A DNA stretch of 63,082 nucleotides from UBA685 sp002299005 (GTDB taxonomy: Bacteria > Pseudomonadota > Alphaproteobacteria > Puniceispirillales > Puniceispirillaceae), in assembly GCA_963966775.1 (NCBI GenBank), contig CAXAAH010000006.1, positions 1-63,082 of the forward strand. Direction: 5' to 3'. The position numbers and the translations under genes are program-made. Positions 32,580-41,166 of this stretch are shown here, in pieces (the first letter of the stretch is position 1; each line of letters begins with the position of its first letter). A model generated the notes under the pieces. That model did not search any database and had not been told where the DNA came from. It saw only the letters and a list, made by a program, of their open reading frames with translations.

Positions 32580-34003
32580 TGGTTGTCTCCTAGCTCGATA
32601 CCCAATAAAGACGTCAGGGTATTGGCAAGAGAGTTAAGGCGCACAAGGCCAAACTCCTGTTGCCACTCTAACTGGGATAGTTCGATCATTTTCTGTGTAC
32701 GCTCGCCCATTAGCTGGATAATTTGCTGTCGTGAGACAAGCGAATTGCCGACCAATGAGTTCAAGCTTTGATAGCGCCCATCAATATCTTCGATTTGCGC
32801 CTTAATCGTCACAATCTCGCCTCTTTGACGGTCAAGGATGATCTGGCCTTGTTGGGTGCCTGTTTCATGATTACGCAGCTGCTCTTCTCGTTGCGAGGTC
32901 AGCTCTTTAACTTGCCAGCTTTTTTCCTGCTGACGCGCCTTGTTTGAGCCACCATCATAGAGCGGTACAGATAATTCAAGACGACCAACAAGCTGGTATT
33001 CTCTCTCATAATCAGTGACATCAAAGACCGTGGTCTCAAGCACAGAATCAATCACCGGATAGCGTTCATTTGAAATCGCTTCAAGGTCTTCTCTTTGCGC
33101 CGCGATACGCGCATCAAGCACACGCACATTCAACCAGTCACGCGCCTCAATCGGCACAACCTCATCTGCGCGCACATCTAAGAAGGTTTGCAATAATGGC
33201 AAGGCTTCCTCATAGCTTATCTTGAAACGCGCATTTAATTCCTTTTGCGTTTCTTCAAACCGGCGCTCAGCACGTTGCAGGGCAATCTCGGCATTGAGGA
33301 CTGATAATTTGGTCTCGCGCACCTGCGCAAGGCCGATAGAGCCGGCTTTTCCTTGTGCTTCAATTGCCTCAACATGCGGGGCAATATCTTGCAAAGCGGT
33401 GGTGCGATAAGAGACCTCTTGAAGGGCGCTTTCAATCTGCATCATCACGCGCAAGATATCTTCGACCACAGATGACAGGCTCGACTGATAGCTCAATCGC
33501 TCGGCCTGCAGGCTAAATTCATTCGACCTGATACGCGCCGAACCGACACCCCAATCATATAAGCGATAGCGTGCGGTTAGCTCTAAATCGTAAATATCAT
33601 CATAGGCGTGGTTATAACCGCGCAATGAGGAAGGCACGGGGTCTGAATTGCTGGTCTTAAAGTTTGACGCAATCTGTCTTTCTCCAGACAGGCTGGCCGA
33701 TAAATCAAGTTTCTTTTCCGCCTTTCTTTGCCCTAAGACGAAAATCGCACGGCAAGACCGCGCCGCTGATTGTCGCAATATAGGGTTGTTTAAAAGTTGC
33801 GTTTCTAGCGAAAAGGTCAGCGGCTCAGCCGTAATTTGACCTTTCTCACTGGTTGTTAGCTCGCTTGCATTTGCAGCATGAAAGGCAAAACCACCTGTGA
33901 CCACAAATACACAAAATAAAAATAGAATTAGCTGATATATTTTTATCCGAAAGCTATCTAGCGGATAAAAACAGGCTAAATATAAACGTTCACGCCACGG
34001 CAA
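32573..34003 (-). CDS. TolC-like outer membrane efflux protein of the T1SS
   Basis: Outer membrane channel partner of the adjacent ABC and HlyD genes; about 476 aa. The two OEP repeats with long helices are visible (SSLSSVVEDILRVMMQIESA and the second coiled region near residue 355, GGSNKARQQEK). VPLYDGG is the typical turn before the second helical repeat. The signal segment is at about residues 20-45 (IYQLILFLFCVFVVTGGFAF, ending ANA). I chose TTG 34003 because AGGAG lies eight bases upstream; the frame extends to a GTG at 34054 without a ribosome site. It is the first gene of the operon. Confidence 0.88.
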   Translation of the reverse strand: MPWRERLYLACFYPLDSFRIKIYQLILFLFCVFVVTGGFAFHAANASELTTSEKGQITAEPLTFSLETQLLNNPILRQSAARSCRAIFVLGQRKAEKKLDLSASLSGERQIASNFKTSNSDPVPSSLRGYNHAYDDIYDLELTARYRLYDWGVGSARIRSNEFSLQAERLSYQSSLSSVVEDILRVMMQIESALQEVSYRTTALQDIAPHVEAIEAQGKAGSIGLAQVRETKLSVLNAEIALQRAERRFEETQKELNARFKISYEEALPLLQTFLDVRADEVVPIEARDWLNVRVLDARIAAQREDLEAISNERYPVIDSVLETTVFDVTDYEREYQLVGRLELSVPLYDGGSNKARQQEKSWQVKELTSQREEQLRNHETGTQQGQIILDRQRGEIVTIKAQIEDIDGRYQSLNSLVGNSLVSRQQIIQLMGERTQKMIELSQLEWQQEFGLVRLNSLANTLTSLLGIELGDNQC

Positions 34004-34178
34004 ATGACATTCTCCTGCATAGGTTTTTCTTATTCCAGCAGGCAGAATAGGCACGCAATCGCTAATAAATCGTAAAGGGAAACAAATAAAATGAACTTTA
34101 TGGGTTAAAATTAATCCTTATCCATAGGCGCCTTGGATATGCTACATCAAGAGACAATGACCCAGATGAGAGACCAAG

Positions 34179-34643
34179 ATGATGTTTGATATTGTGCTTT
34201 ACCAGCCGCAAATTCCGCCCAATACGGGCAATATCATCCGCCTATGCGCCAATGGCGGCGCGCGTCTCCACCTTATCCACCCGCTTGGTTTTGAGCTCAA
34301 TGAGAAATCATGTCGGCGTGCGGGCCTTGATTATCACGCGCTTACCTATATGAGTGAATATGAAGATTGGGATGATTTTAACGCCCGATCTGGCATTAAG
34401 CGGCTTTTTGCCATCACAAAATTTGGCCAGACGCGCTATGATACGCCGCTTTATCAAAAAGGGGATGGTTTCCTATTTGGCAGAGAGACCACAGGCTTGC
34501 CTGATGATATCCACCAAATCTTTGCAGAAGATAGGAAATTGGCGATTCCCATGATGGCAGGCAATCGCAGTTTGAACCTCGCAAATGCCGCTAGTATCAT
34601 CCTCTATGAGGCATGGCGCCAGCATGATTTTAACGGCGCATAG
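34179..34643 (+). CDS. trmL: tRNA (cytidine/uridine-2'-O-)-methyltransferase, TrmL/YibK
   Basis: SPOUT-fold methyltransferase that 2'-O-methylates the wobble base of tRNA-Leu species. 154 aa, the usual minimal size. The knot motifs are IPPNTGNIIRLCAN near residue 12, LFGRETTGLP near 99 and the AdoMet loop RSLNLANAASIILYEAWRQ near 129. Tandem ATG codons start the frame. It is divergent from the secretion operon. Confidence 0.94.
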   Translation: MMFDIVLYQPQIPPNTGNIIRLCANGGARLHLIHPLGFELNEKSCRRAGLDYHALTYMSEYEDWDDFNARSGIKRLFAITKFGQTRYDTPLYQKGDGFLFGRETTGLPDDIHQIFAEDRKLAIPMMAGNRSLNLANAASIILYEAWRQHDFNGA

Positions 34644-34689
34644 ACGGCTATCTAGGCGCGCTTAAACAAACAGAGACGTGCCACTCATA

Positions 34690-36636
34690 TCAGCCCTTAT
34701 GAGAATGAAGAGGCCCGCCTGTATGGCGTGGATAGCCCGTTCCAAATATCATCCCCGCATCGGCAAAATCGGCATGCGCCACATGCCCTTCGGCGACACA
34801 ATCATAGCAAGCACGGCGCAACGGCGCTAATAAATGCGCCGCCAAAGCTTGGGCTTTTTGCGCCTCATAGGTGCCTCTCATACGGTCAGCTTTTTTACCA
34901 TCCCAGCGATAAATGCCAGCCCCTGTTTTGCGCCCTAAATCCTGTGCCGTGATTTTGGCATTTAAATAATCCTTAACCTCACCCGGCATGCCAAGACGCG
35001 CGCCCACATCAAAACAGATATCAAGGCCAATTTGATCAGCCAATTCCAGCGGCCCCATCGGCATGCCATATAACAGCAATGCCTCATCAATTTCATCAGC
35101 ATCAGTGCCGTTAATATGCGCCTCAATGGCCGCAAAAATATAAGGCAGCAAGGCACGGTTCACCAAAAAGCCGGGGCTGTTTTGCACCTTTATCGGCAAT
35201 TTCCCGATTTGCCCCGCAAATTGCATCAACCGCTCACAATCAGCTGGCTCATTCACAGGACGATGTATCACCTCAATCAAGGGCATCACTGTTGCAGGGT
35301 TAAAGAAATGCAGCCCCATCAGACGGTTTGGTGCCGTCATCTTGCCCGCGATCTCATCCAAATCAAGGGCCGAGCTATTGGTCGCAAACAGGCAATCTGG
35401 CCCATGCAATGCCTCAAGCTCTTGCCACAAGGCCTGTTTAAGCGGCAATTTTTCAGGCGCGGCTTCGATAACTAAATCAATCAACACAGCACTATCAGGC
35501 ATAAGGCCACAGGTAAAACGCGCCAAAGCTTGACGCGCCCGCGCCGCATCGCATTTACGCTCAAAATAGGCTTGCGCACGCTGATAGGCTTTTGCCAAGG
35601 CCGCCTCATTCACATCTGTCAGATAAACATGAAGCCCTTTGAGGCATAAATAAATGGCAATATCTGCGCCCATCGCGCCGGCACCCACCACTTGAACATG
35701 GCTAATCGCACTATCACCACGGGCTTGTTTTTTGACTCTATCTGTCAGCGCAAAGACGCGCCGCAAATTGGCCGATACCTCATCTAGCATCAGGCGCGGA
35801 AAATGGATAAGCTCGCCATCGACAAGCGCCTGATAATCAGGCCCTGCCATCTCGAAATGAGTGATAATCGCGGCTAAATGGGGAATATGCGCCTCAATGC
35901 GCCCGTCCAAATGCGCTTGTTTCGCCGTCGCAATAATCGCCTCCCACGCATCGCGGTCACAAAATTCACCGAAGGCACGTTTCCCCTTGGCAATAAAATT
36001 CATCGCCTCTGCAAGCCCATCTTCGCTTGCAAACAGCCCATCCGCTAGGCCCGCCTCTATCAGCGCTGATTGCGTTGTAAGTGGTTTGGCTGAGAGGCAC
36101 ATATCAAGGGTTTGACGCGCGCCGATAAGACGCGCCGCACGCGCTGTGCCAGCAAAGCCCGGCATCAGGCCAAGATTGGCTTCAGGAAAGCCTGCCATAA
36201 TGCGCCCGCCCTTACGGCACAGGCGATAATCGCACGCCAAGGCAAGCTCAAGTCCGCCGCCCAATGCAGGCCCATGCACCAATGCCACACTCACCAAATG
36301 CGAATCTGCGATACGGTCAAGCATCACCATCGCCGCCTTTTGCAAGGCGCGCACATCATGGCTATTCGATAAAGTTTCAAACTCAGTGATATCAGCGCCA
36401 AAGACAAAACCGCTTGGCTTGGCTGAATAGATAATAACCCCCGCAAGCCCCTCTTGCGCTTCCAGCTCATCAAAGGCTGATTGCAATTCGGCTATCATCG
36501 CTTGCGAAAGTAAATTGGCCGATTTGCCGTGATAATCCAGTTCGATATGTGCGATATGTGCGATATGCCCGATTGATGCGATAGATGCGTTTGTTTTATC
36601 GCTTGAAATTGTCAGATGCTGATAGCTCATCCTCAC
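34690..36636 (-). CDS. fadJ: Bifunctional enoyl-CoA hydratase / 3-hydroxyacyl-CoA dehydrogenase
   Basis: Fatty acid beta-oxidation multifunctional alpha subunit. The N-terminal crotonase domain shows FVFGADITEFE near residue 73 and the oxyanion segment GPALGGGLELALACD near 124. The dehydrogenase Rossmann motif GAGAMG lies near 316, and the HAD signature MGLHFFNPATVMPLIEV near 444. It ends with two helical HAD C-terminal domains. 648 aa is shorter than E. coli FadB/FadJ (~715-730). The N-terminus carries HIA repeats. No thiolase gene (fadA/fadI) is adjacent, so FadB versus FadJ cannot be settled. Confidence 0.93.
   Translation of the reverse strand: MRMSYQHLTISSDKTNASIASIGHIAHIAHIELDYHGKSANLLSQAMIAELQSAFDELEAQEGLAGVIIYSAKPSGFVFGADITEFETLSNSHDVRALQKAAMVMLDRIADSHLVSVALVHGPALGGGLELALACDYRLCRKGGRIMAGFPEANLGLMPGFAGTARAARLIGARQTLDMCLSAKPLTTQSALIEAGLADGLFASEDGLAEAMNFIAKGKRAFGEFCDRDAWEAIIATAKQAHLDGRIEAHIPHLAAIITHFEMAGPDYQALVDGELIHFPRLMLDEVSANLRRVFALTDRVKKQARGDSAISHVQVVGAGAMGADIAIYLCLKGLHVYLTDVNEAALAKAYQRAQAYFERKCDAARARQALARFTCGLMPDSAVLIDLVIEAAPEKLPLKQALWQELEALHGPDCLFATNSSALDLDEIAGKMTAPNRLMGLHFFNPATVMPLIEVIHRPVNEPADCERLMQFAGQIGKLPIKVQNSPGFLVNRALLPYIFAAIEAHINGTDADEIDEALLLYGMPMGPLELADQIGLDICFDVGARLGMPGEVKDYLNAKITAQDLGRKTGAGIYRWDGKKADRMRGTYEAQKAQALAAHLLAPLRRACYDCVAEGHVAHADFADAGMIFGTGYPRHTGGPLHSHKG
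36543..36587. repeat. 9-bp tandem repeat in the fadJ N-terminus
   Basis: Five 9-bp units (CGATATGTG and variants) run 36543-36587, giving the Ser/His-Ile-Ala/Gly repeat SIASIGHIAHIAHI at residues ~18-31, just before the first crotonase strand. The first two units are identical. Confidence 0.75.
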
Positions 36637-36765
36637 ACTCCGAAACAGGTTTAGCCTTTGAGGGAGAGCTTATCGCAGCAAGCCCTTTCAAGAAAGGATT
36701 AAGTAGATGGGATGAGAGCACAACAACACAGCGCTCTAGCAAAATTTTATCATATTAGGAGGCTA

Positions 36766-36855
36766 TGGCGGATGGACGGGGATTCGAACCCCGGAGGGGC
36801 GTTAACCCCAACACGCTTTCCAGGCGTGCGCCTTAAACCGCTCGGCCATCCATCC
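36766..36855 (-). tRNA. tRNA-Ser (anticodon GGA)
   Basis: On the minus strand, acceptor GGATGGA (36855-36849) pairs with TCCATCC (36776-36770), followed by discriminator G and an encoded CCA (36768-36766). The anticodon arm CACGC-CTGGAAA-GCGTG gives anticodon GGA for UCC/UCU. A long variable arm and the GGTTCGAATCC T-arm are present. Total length is 90 nt. Confidence 0.97.
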
Positions 36856-37009
36856 TGCATAAATTAGGCAAAAAGACCAAACGCCTCTGTCGCCATTGAG
36901 GCCCACAATAACCAAAGCAACTTTCAAAAGCCAGATATCATCAATAAAAAACACATAAATATGATGATTTGATCTTGCCATTTTTCGTAAATTCGCAGAC
37001 CTTTTACAC

Positions 37010-37372
37010 ATGATAGCTCGTATATTTCAAATTTTAGGCGCCATCGCAACGCTCTCAGCCCTATGGCTGTTCTGGCAAGATGTGCGCAACTCACAAGCAC
37101 CTGCCAAATTATTGGGCCAGCTATGGTATGAGGCAGCACCGCAATCACTCCAGCTTACAGAGGCAGTGATTGACCGCTATATCGACCCTTGTGGCCTGAT
37201 GCCCTTTTTGGGATGCGATACATTCCTATGGCACCCGCTCATCGCGACCTTGCTTAATTGGCCAGCCGGTCTTGTATTGGGGCTTATGGGCGTTATCATG
37301 CTTGTGCTCTCATCGCTTCGTAGCAAGACAGGACGCAAGACAGCCCGTTCTTTAAAAAAAGAAGGCCGTTAA
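37010..37372 (+). CDS. Small membrane protein of unknown function
   Basis: A 120 aa protein with two predicted membrane segments: residues ~5-22 (FQILGAIATLSALWLF) and ~84-101 (WPAGLVLGLMGVIMLVL). They flank a loop of about 60 residues with two cysteines (PCGLMPFLGCDTF), and a basic tail follows. I recognise no family. It has a gene of its own strand neither side and sits between tRNA-Ser and lepA. The last codons and stop lie in a 17-bp tandem duplication that also forms the lepA terminator, so the C-terminal KKEGR could have been altered by that duplication. Confidence 0.72.
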   Translation: MIARIFQILGAIATLSALWLFWQDVRNSQAPAKLLGQLWYEAAPQSLQLTEAVIDRYIDPCGLMPFLGCDTFLWHPLIATLLNWPAGLVLGLMGVIMLVLSSLRSKTGRKTARSLKKEGR

Positions 37373-37386
37373 AAAAAGAGGGCCGT
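37353..37386. repeat. 17-bp tandem duplication at the lepA terminator
   Basis: Two adjacent 17-bp copies of TAAAAAAAGARGGCCGT (37353-37369 and 37370-37386) differ at one base. The second copy supplies the T run and one stem arm of the lepA terminator and the stop codon of the small membrane protein. Confidence 0.85.
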
Positions 37387-37402
37387 CAAACGCGGCCCCC
37401 TC
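37371..37402 (-). terminator. lepA intrinsic terminator
   Basis: On the minus strand, GAGGGGGCCG (37402-37393) pairs with CGGCCCTC (37385-37378), with a two-base bulge and a 7-nt loop. Seven T follow (37377-37371). It lies 13 bp after the lepA stop. A second partial copy of arm plus T run follows because of the 17-bp duplication. Confidence 0.8.
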
Positions 37403-37414
37403 ACAGTCTCTTTT

Positions 37415-39217
37415 TTAATTATCGCCCATTTGCAGTGCTTTAAAGAAAGCATCTTGCGGGATATCCACCTTACCAAATTGGCGCATACGCTTTTTGCCTT
37501 CTTTTTGCTTTTCCAGCAATTTTTTCTTACGGCTGACATCACCGCCATAACATTTAGCCGTCACATCTTTGCGCAAGGCTGAGATAGTCTCTCTGGCAAT
37601 TACCTTGCCACCGATAGCGGCTTGCAGGGCGATCTTAAACATCTGGCGCGGCACCAAATCTTTGAGCCTTGCACAAATCGCACGCCCTCTTGTCTCTGAC
37701 TGCTCACGATGCACAATCATCGATAGCGCATCAACAGGGTCACTATTGACCAAGATAGAGACCTTGACCAAATCACCCTCAATATAAGAATCCATCTGAT
37801 AATCAAATGACGCATAGCCCTTTGTCACAGATTTCAGGCGGTCATAAAAATCAAACACAACCTCGTTCAACGGCAGGCGATAGACAACCATCGCACGACT
37901 ACCGGCATAGGTCAGGTCAATCTGCTCACCACGTCGCTCAGTACAAAGCGTCAGAACAGAGCCAAGATATTCATCAGGCGTCATAATCGTCGCCTTAATC
38001 CACGGCTCTTCGATATTATTGATCCGCGTCACCTCTGGCATATCAGCCGGGTTATGCATCTCAAGAACAGACCCATCCGACATATTCAAATGATACACCA
38101 CAGATGGCGCTGTTGAAATCAACTCAAGATTAAATTCGCGCGCCAGACGCTCTCTGATGACTTCCATATGAAGCAGACCCAAAAAGCCGCAACGGAACCC
38201 AAAACCAAGCGCCGCTGATGTTTCTGCCTCAAAAGAAAAAGAACTATCATTCAAAGACAGCTTCTCAAGCGCTTCACGAAGCATCGTAAATTCAGCTGTA
38301 TCCATCGGGAACATGCCACAAAAAACAACTGGCACAGATGGCTTAAAGCCCGGCAATGCATCAGAACAAGGCTTGCGCTCTTCGGTGATAGTATCGCCAA
38401 CCTTGGCATCTGATACCGTCTTCACACCTGCGTTAATAAAGCCAACTTCACCAGGGCCAAGCTGGTCAACCATATCAGGCTTTGGACAAAAGACGCCGAC
38501 ACGCTCTACCACGTGCGAGGCACCAGAGGCCATCATGCGGATTTTCATCCCCTTTTTCAGCGTCCCATCTTTGACACGCACCAAGGTCATGACACCCAAA
38601 TAGGGATCATACCAGCTATCAACCAGTAACGCCTTTAGCGGCGCGTTTGCATCACCAGACGGAGCAGGCAAATTCTGCACCACAGCTTCTAGGACATCTG
38701 GAATACCCATGCCTGTTTTCGCAGAGACAGCGATCGCATCACTGGCATCAAGGCCGATAACATCTTCGATTTGTGCCTTCACACGCTCTGGCTCAGCGGC
38801 AGGCAAATCCATCTTATTCAAAACTGTTATCAGATCATGATCCGCTTCAATCGCTTGATAGACATTCGCCAATGTCTGCGCTTCAACACCTTGCGAGGCA
38901 TCAACCACCAAAAGCGATCCTTCACAAGCCGAAAGCGAGCGTGATACCTCATAGCCGAAATCCACATGGCCCGGCGTATCCATCAGGTTCAACACATAGG
39001 TTTCACCATCCTGCGCCTTATAATTCAAACGCACCGTCTGCGCCTTAATGGTAATGCCACGCTCGCGCTCAATATCCATATTATCGAGCACTTGTTCAGA
39101 CATCTCACGGTCACTCAGCCCGCCACAATGGCTAATCAGCCTATCAGCGATCGTTGATTTACCGTGGTCGATATGGGCAACAATAGAAAAATTGCGGATA
39201 TTTTTTAAATCAGTCAT
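37415..39217 (-). CDS. lepA: Elongation factor 4 (LepA)
   Basis: Translational GTPase that can back-translocate or remodel stalled ribosomes. 600 aa. G1 AHIDHGKST at residues 14-22, G3 DTPGHVDFGYEV near 80, G4 NKMDLPAAEPERV near 134. The LepA-specific C-terminal domain is present (KKKLLEKQKEGKKRMRQFG near 570). No lepB signal peptidase is adjacent. It ends with a good terminator. The 185-bp leader is shared divergently with leuA. Confidence 0.97.
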   Translation of the reverse strand: MTDLKNIRNFSIVAHIDHGKSTIADRLISHCGGLSDREMSEQVLDNMDIERERGITIKAQTVRLNYKAQDGETYVLNLMDTPGHVDFGYEVSRSLSACEGSLLVVDASQGVEAQTLANVYQAIEADHDLITVLNKMDLPAAEPERVKAQIEDVIGLDASDAIAVSAKTGMGIPDVLEAVVQNLPAPSGDANAPLKALLVDSWYDPYLGVMTLVRVKDGTLKKGMKIRMMASGASHVVERVGVFCPKPDMVDQLGPGEVGFINAGVKTVSDAKVGDTITEERKPCSDALPGFKPSVPVVFCGMFPMDTAEFTMLREALEKLSLNDSSFSFEAETSAALGFGFRCGFLGLLHMEVIRERLAREFNLELISTAPSVVYHLNMSDGSVLEMHNPADMPEVTRINNIEEPWIKATIMTPDEYLGSVLTLCTERRGEQIDLTYAGSRAMVVYRLPLNEVVFDFYDRLKSVTKGYASFDYQMDSYIEGDLVKVSILVNSDPVDALSMIVHREQSETRGRAICARLKDLVPRQMFKIALQAAIGGKVIARETISALRKDVTAKCYGGDVSRKKKLLEKQKEGKKRMRQFGKVDIPQDAFFKALQMGDN

Positions 39218-39402
39218 GGCACTCTTTTACCCTGTTTGGCGCCTAATGAAAAGAGAGGAGATGGCCTTAATTTTGGCCAATTGCCGCACCTTTATATGCC
39301 ACCAACTGGCTTGGCGCATATAAGCGGCCCAAAAGCCTATCCAAAGTCACTAGAAGTTTAGCCTTGCTTTTGTTAGACTGGCTGCAAAACTAACTATTCA
39401 CT

Positions 39403-41088
39403 ATGGTGACAAAAATGCCTTTAGAGCGTCATGAAAAATACCAGCCATATGCGGCCGTCCCTTTGGACAACCGCCAATGGCCTTCGAACACAATTTCAAC
39501 AGCCCCTATCTGGTGTTCTGTTGACCTGCGTGATGGTAATCAGTCGCTCATCGAGCCAATGGATGCTTTGCGCAAAATGCGTATGTTCAAAGTGCTTGTC
39601 GAGATGGGCTTTAAGGAAATTGAGGTTGGCTTTCCGTCAGCCTCTGATACAGATTTCAATTTCCTGCGCGAGTTAATCGAGGGCGGTCATATCCCTGATG
39701 ATGTGACAGTCCAAGTACTAACACAGGCGCGCGAGCATCTCATTGACCGCACAGTAGAGAGCTTGCAAGGCGCAAAGAATGCGATTTTGCACCTGTATAA
39801 TTCAACCTCAACCTTGCAACGCCGCGTGGTGTTTAAGTCTGATCAAAAAGGCGTTAAGCAAATCGCGATTGATGGTGCCAAGATGGTTGCCGACAGGCTA
39901 AGCAAGCTGTCATCAGATACAAATTTGCGCCTACAATATTCGCCAGAAAGCTTTACCGGCACTGAGCTTGAATATGCGCTTGATGTGTGTGAGGGCGTGA
40001 TGGATGTCTGGCAGCCAACGCCAGAGAATAAGACCATCATTAATCTGCCTGCGACAGTGGAAATGGCAAGCCCGAATATCTATGCCGACCAGATTGAATG
40101 GATGCATCGTCATTTCACACGCCGTGACAGCCTTATCCTATCTTTGCACCCGCATAATGATAGAGGCACAGGCATTGCCGCAACAGAGCTTGGCCTGATG
40201 GCTGGCGCTGACCGTGTTGAAGGCACGCTTTTCGGCAATGGGGAGCGCACAGGCAATGTTGATATCGTCACTTTGGGCTTGAACATGTTCACCCAAGGCC
40301 TCGATCCACGCCTTGATTTCTCTGATATTAACAAGCTTGTTGAGACAGCTGAATATTGCAACCAATTGCCAGTGCATCAACGCCACCCCTACGCAGGACA
40401 GCTTGTGCATACCGCCTTTTCAGGCTCGCACCAAGACGCTATCCGCAAAGGGATTGACGCGCTTTCAAAGGCCAATGATGACCATTGGGAAGTGCCTTAT
40501 TTGCCGATTGACCCATCTGATATTGGCCGGTCTTACGAGGCGATTATCCGCGTGAATTCACAATCAGGCAAAGCAGGTGCCGCCTATTTGCTTGAGGTTG
40601 ACCATCACATCCGCCTGCCGCGTCCGATGGAAGTTGAATTTAGTGGCTATGTCCAAAAAGCGGCTGATAGTGAAGGTATCGAAATCACATCTGCCAAGAT
40701 TTGGGATATTTTTGCCGACAGCTATTTGAACGCTAAAGGGCGTTTTGAATTGGTGAAGTTTGAATCGCACCCCGTCGCGCGTAACGCTGAGCAAGAACGT
40801 GTTGAGGCAGTCGTCTCATGCGATGGCAAAGAGCATCACATCTCGCAAGTTGGCAATGGCCCAATCTCTGCCTTTGTGCAAGGGGTACGCGATACATTTG
40901 GCCTGTCATTCAAGCTAGCTGATTTTGGCCAGAACACCCGCTCATCATCCTCGCAAGCCGAAGCGGCCGCTTATGTTGAGTTAAAGACACCTGATGAAAA
41001 TGGCAAATCTGTCTTTGGCGCGGGCATTGATACCTCTATCACATTGGCACCAGTTAAGGCGGTTATCTCAGCCCTTAACCGCCTCTAG
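39403..41088 (+). CDS. leuA: 2-isopropylmalate synthase (long form)
   Basis: Condenses acetyl-CoA and 2-ketoisovalerate, the entry to leucine synthesis. At 561 aa it belongs to the longer LeuA group also found in actinobacteria and fungi. The catalytic DRE-TIM barrel begins at WCSVDLRDGNQSL near residue 37, metal ligands are in LSLHPHNDRGTG near 245, and FGNGERTGNVD near 280. The C-terminal ~150 residues form the leucine-sensing regulatory domain. An alternative start is the ATG at 39415; no strong ribosome site decides. No leucine attenuator peptide is visible upstream. Confidence 0.96.
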   Translation: MVTKMPLERHEKYQPYAAVPLDNRQWPSNTISTAPIWCSVDLRDGNQSLIEPMDALRKMRMFKVLVEMGFKEIEVGFPSASDTDFNFLRELIEGGHIPDDVTVQVLTQAREHLIDRTVESLQGAKNAILHLYNSTSTLQRRVVFKSDQKGVKQIAIDGAKMVADRLSKLSSDTNLRLQYSPESFTGTELEYALDVCEGVMDVWQPTPENKTIINLPATVEMASPNIYADQIEWMHRHFTRRDSLILSLHPHNDRGTGIAATELGLMAGADRVEGTLFGNGERTGNVDIVTLGLNMFTQGLDPRLDFSDINKLVETAEYCNQLPVHQRHPYAGQLVHTAFSGSHQDAIRKGIDALSKANDDHWEVPYLPIDPSDIGRSYEAIIRVNSQSGKAGAAYLLEVDHHIRLPRPMEVEFSGYVQKAADSEGIEITSAKIWDIFADSYLNAKGRFELVKFESHPVARNAEQERVEAVVSCDGKEHHISQVGNGPISAFVQGVRDTFGLSFKLADFGQNTRSSSSQAEAAAYVELKTPDENGKSVFGAGIDTSITLAPVKAVISALNRL

Positions 41089-41109
41089 ACAACGGCTAAA
41101 TAACGCATA

Positions 41110-41150
41110 AAAAATCCCCGATAAGCATAAGGCCTATCGGGGATTTTTTT
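41110..41150. terminator. Bidirectional terminator between leuA and pheT
   Basis: A 14-bp stem AAAAATCCCCGATA (41110-41123) / TATCGGGGATTTTT (41135-41148) with an 11-nt loop, flanked by A on one side and T on the other. It lies between two convergent stop codons and can act on both strands. Confidence 0.92.
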
Positions 41151-41166
41151 AATCTATAGGCAATGA

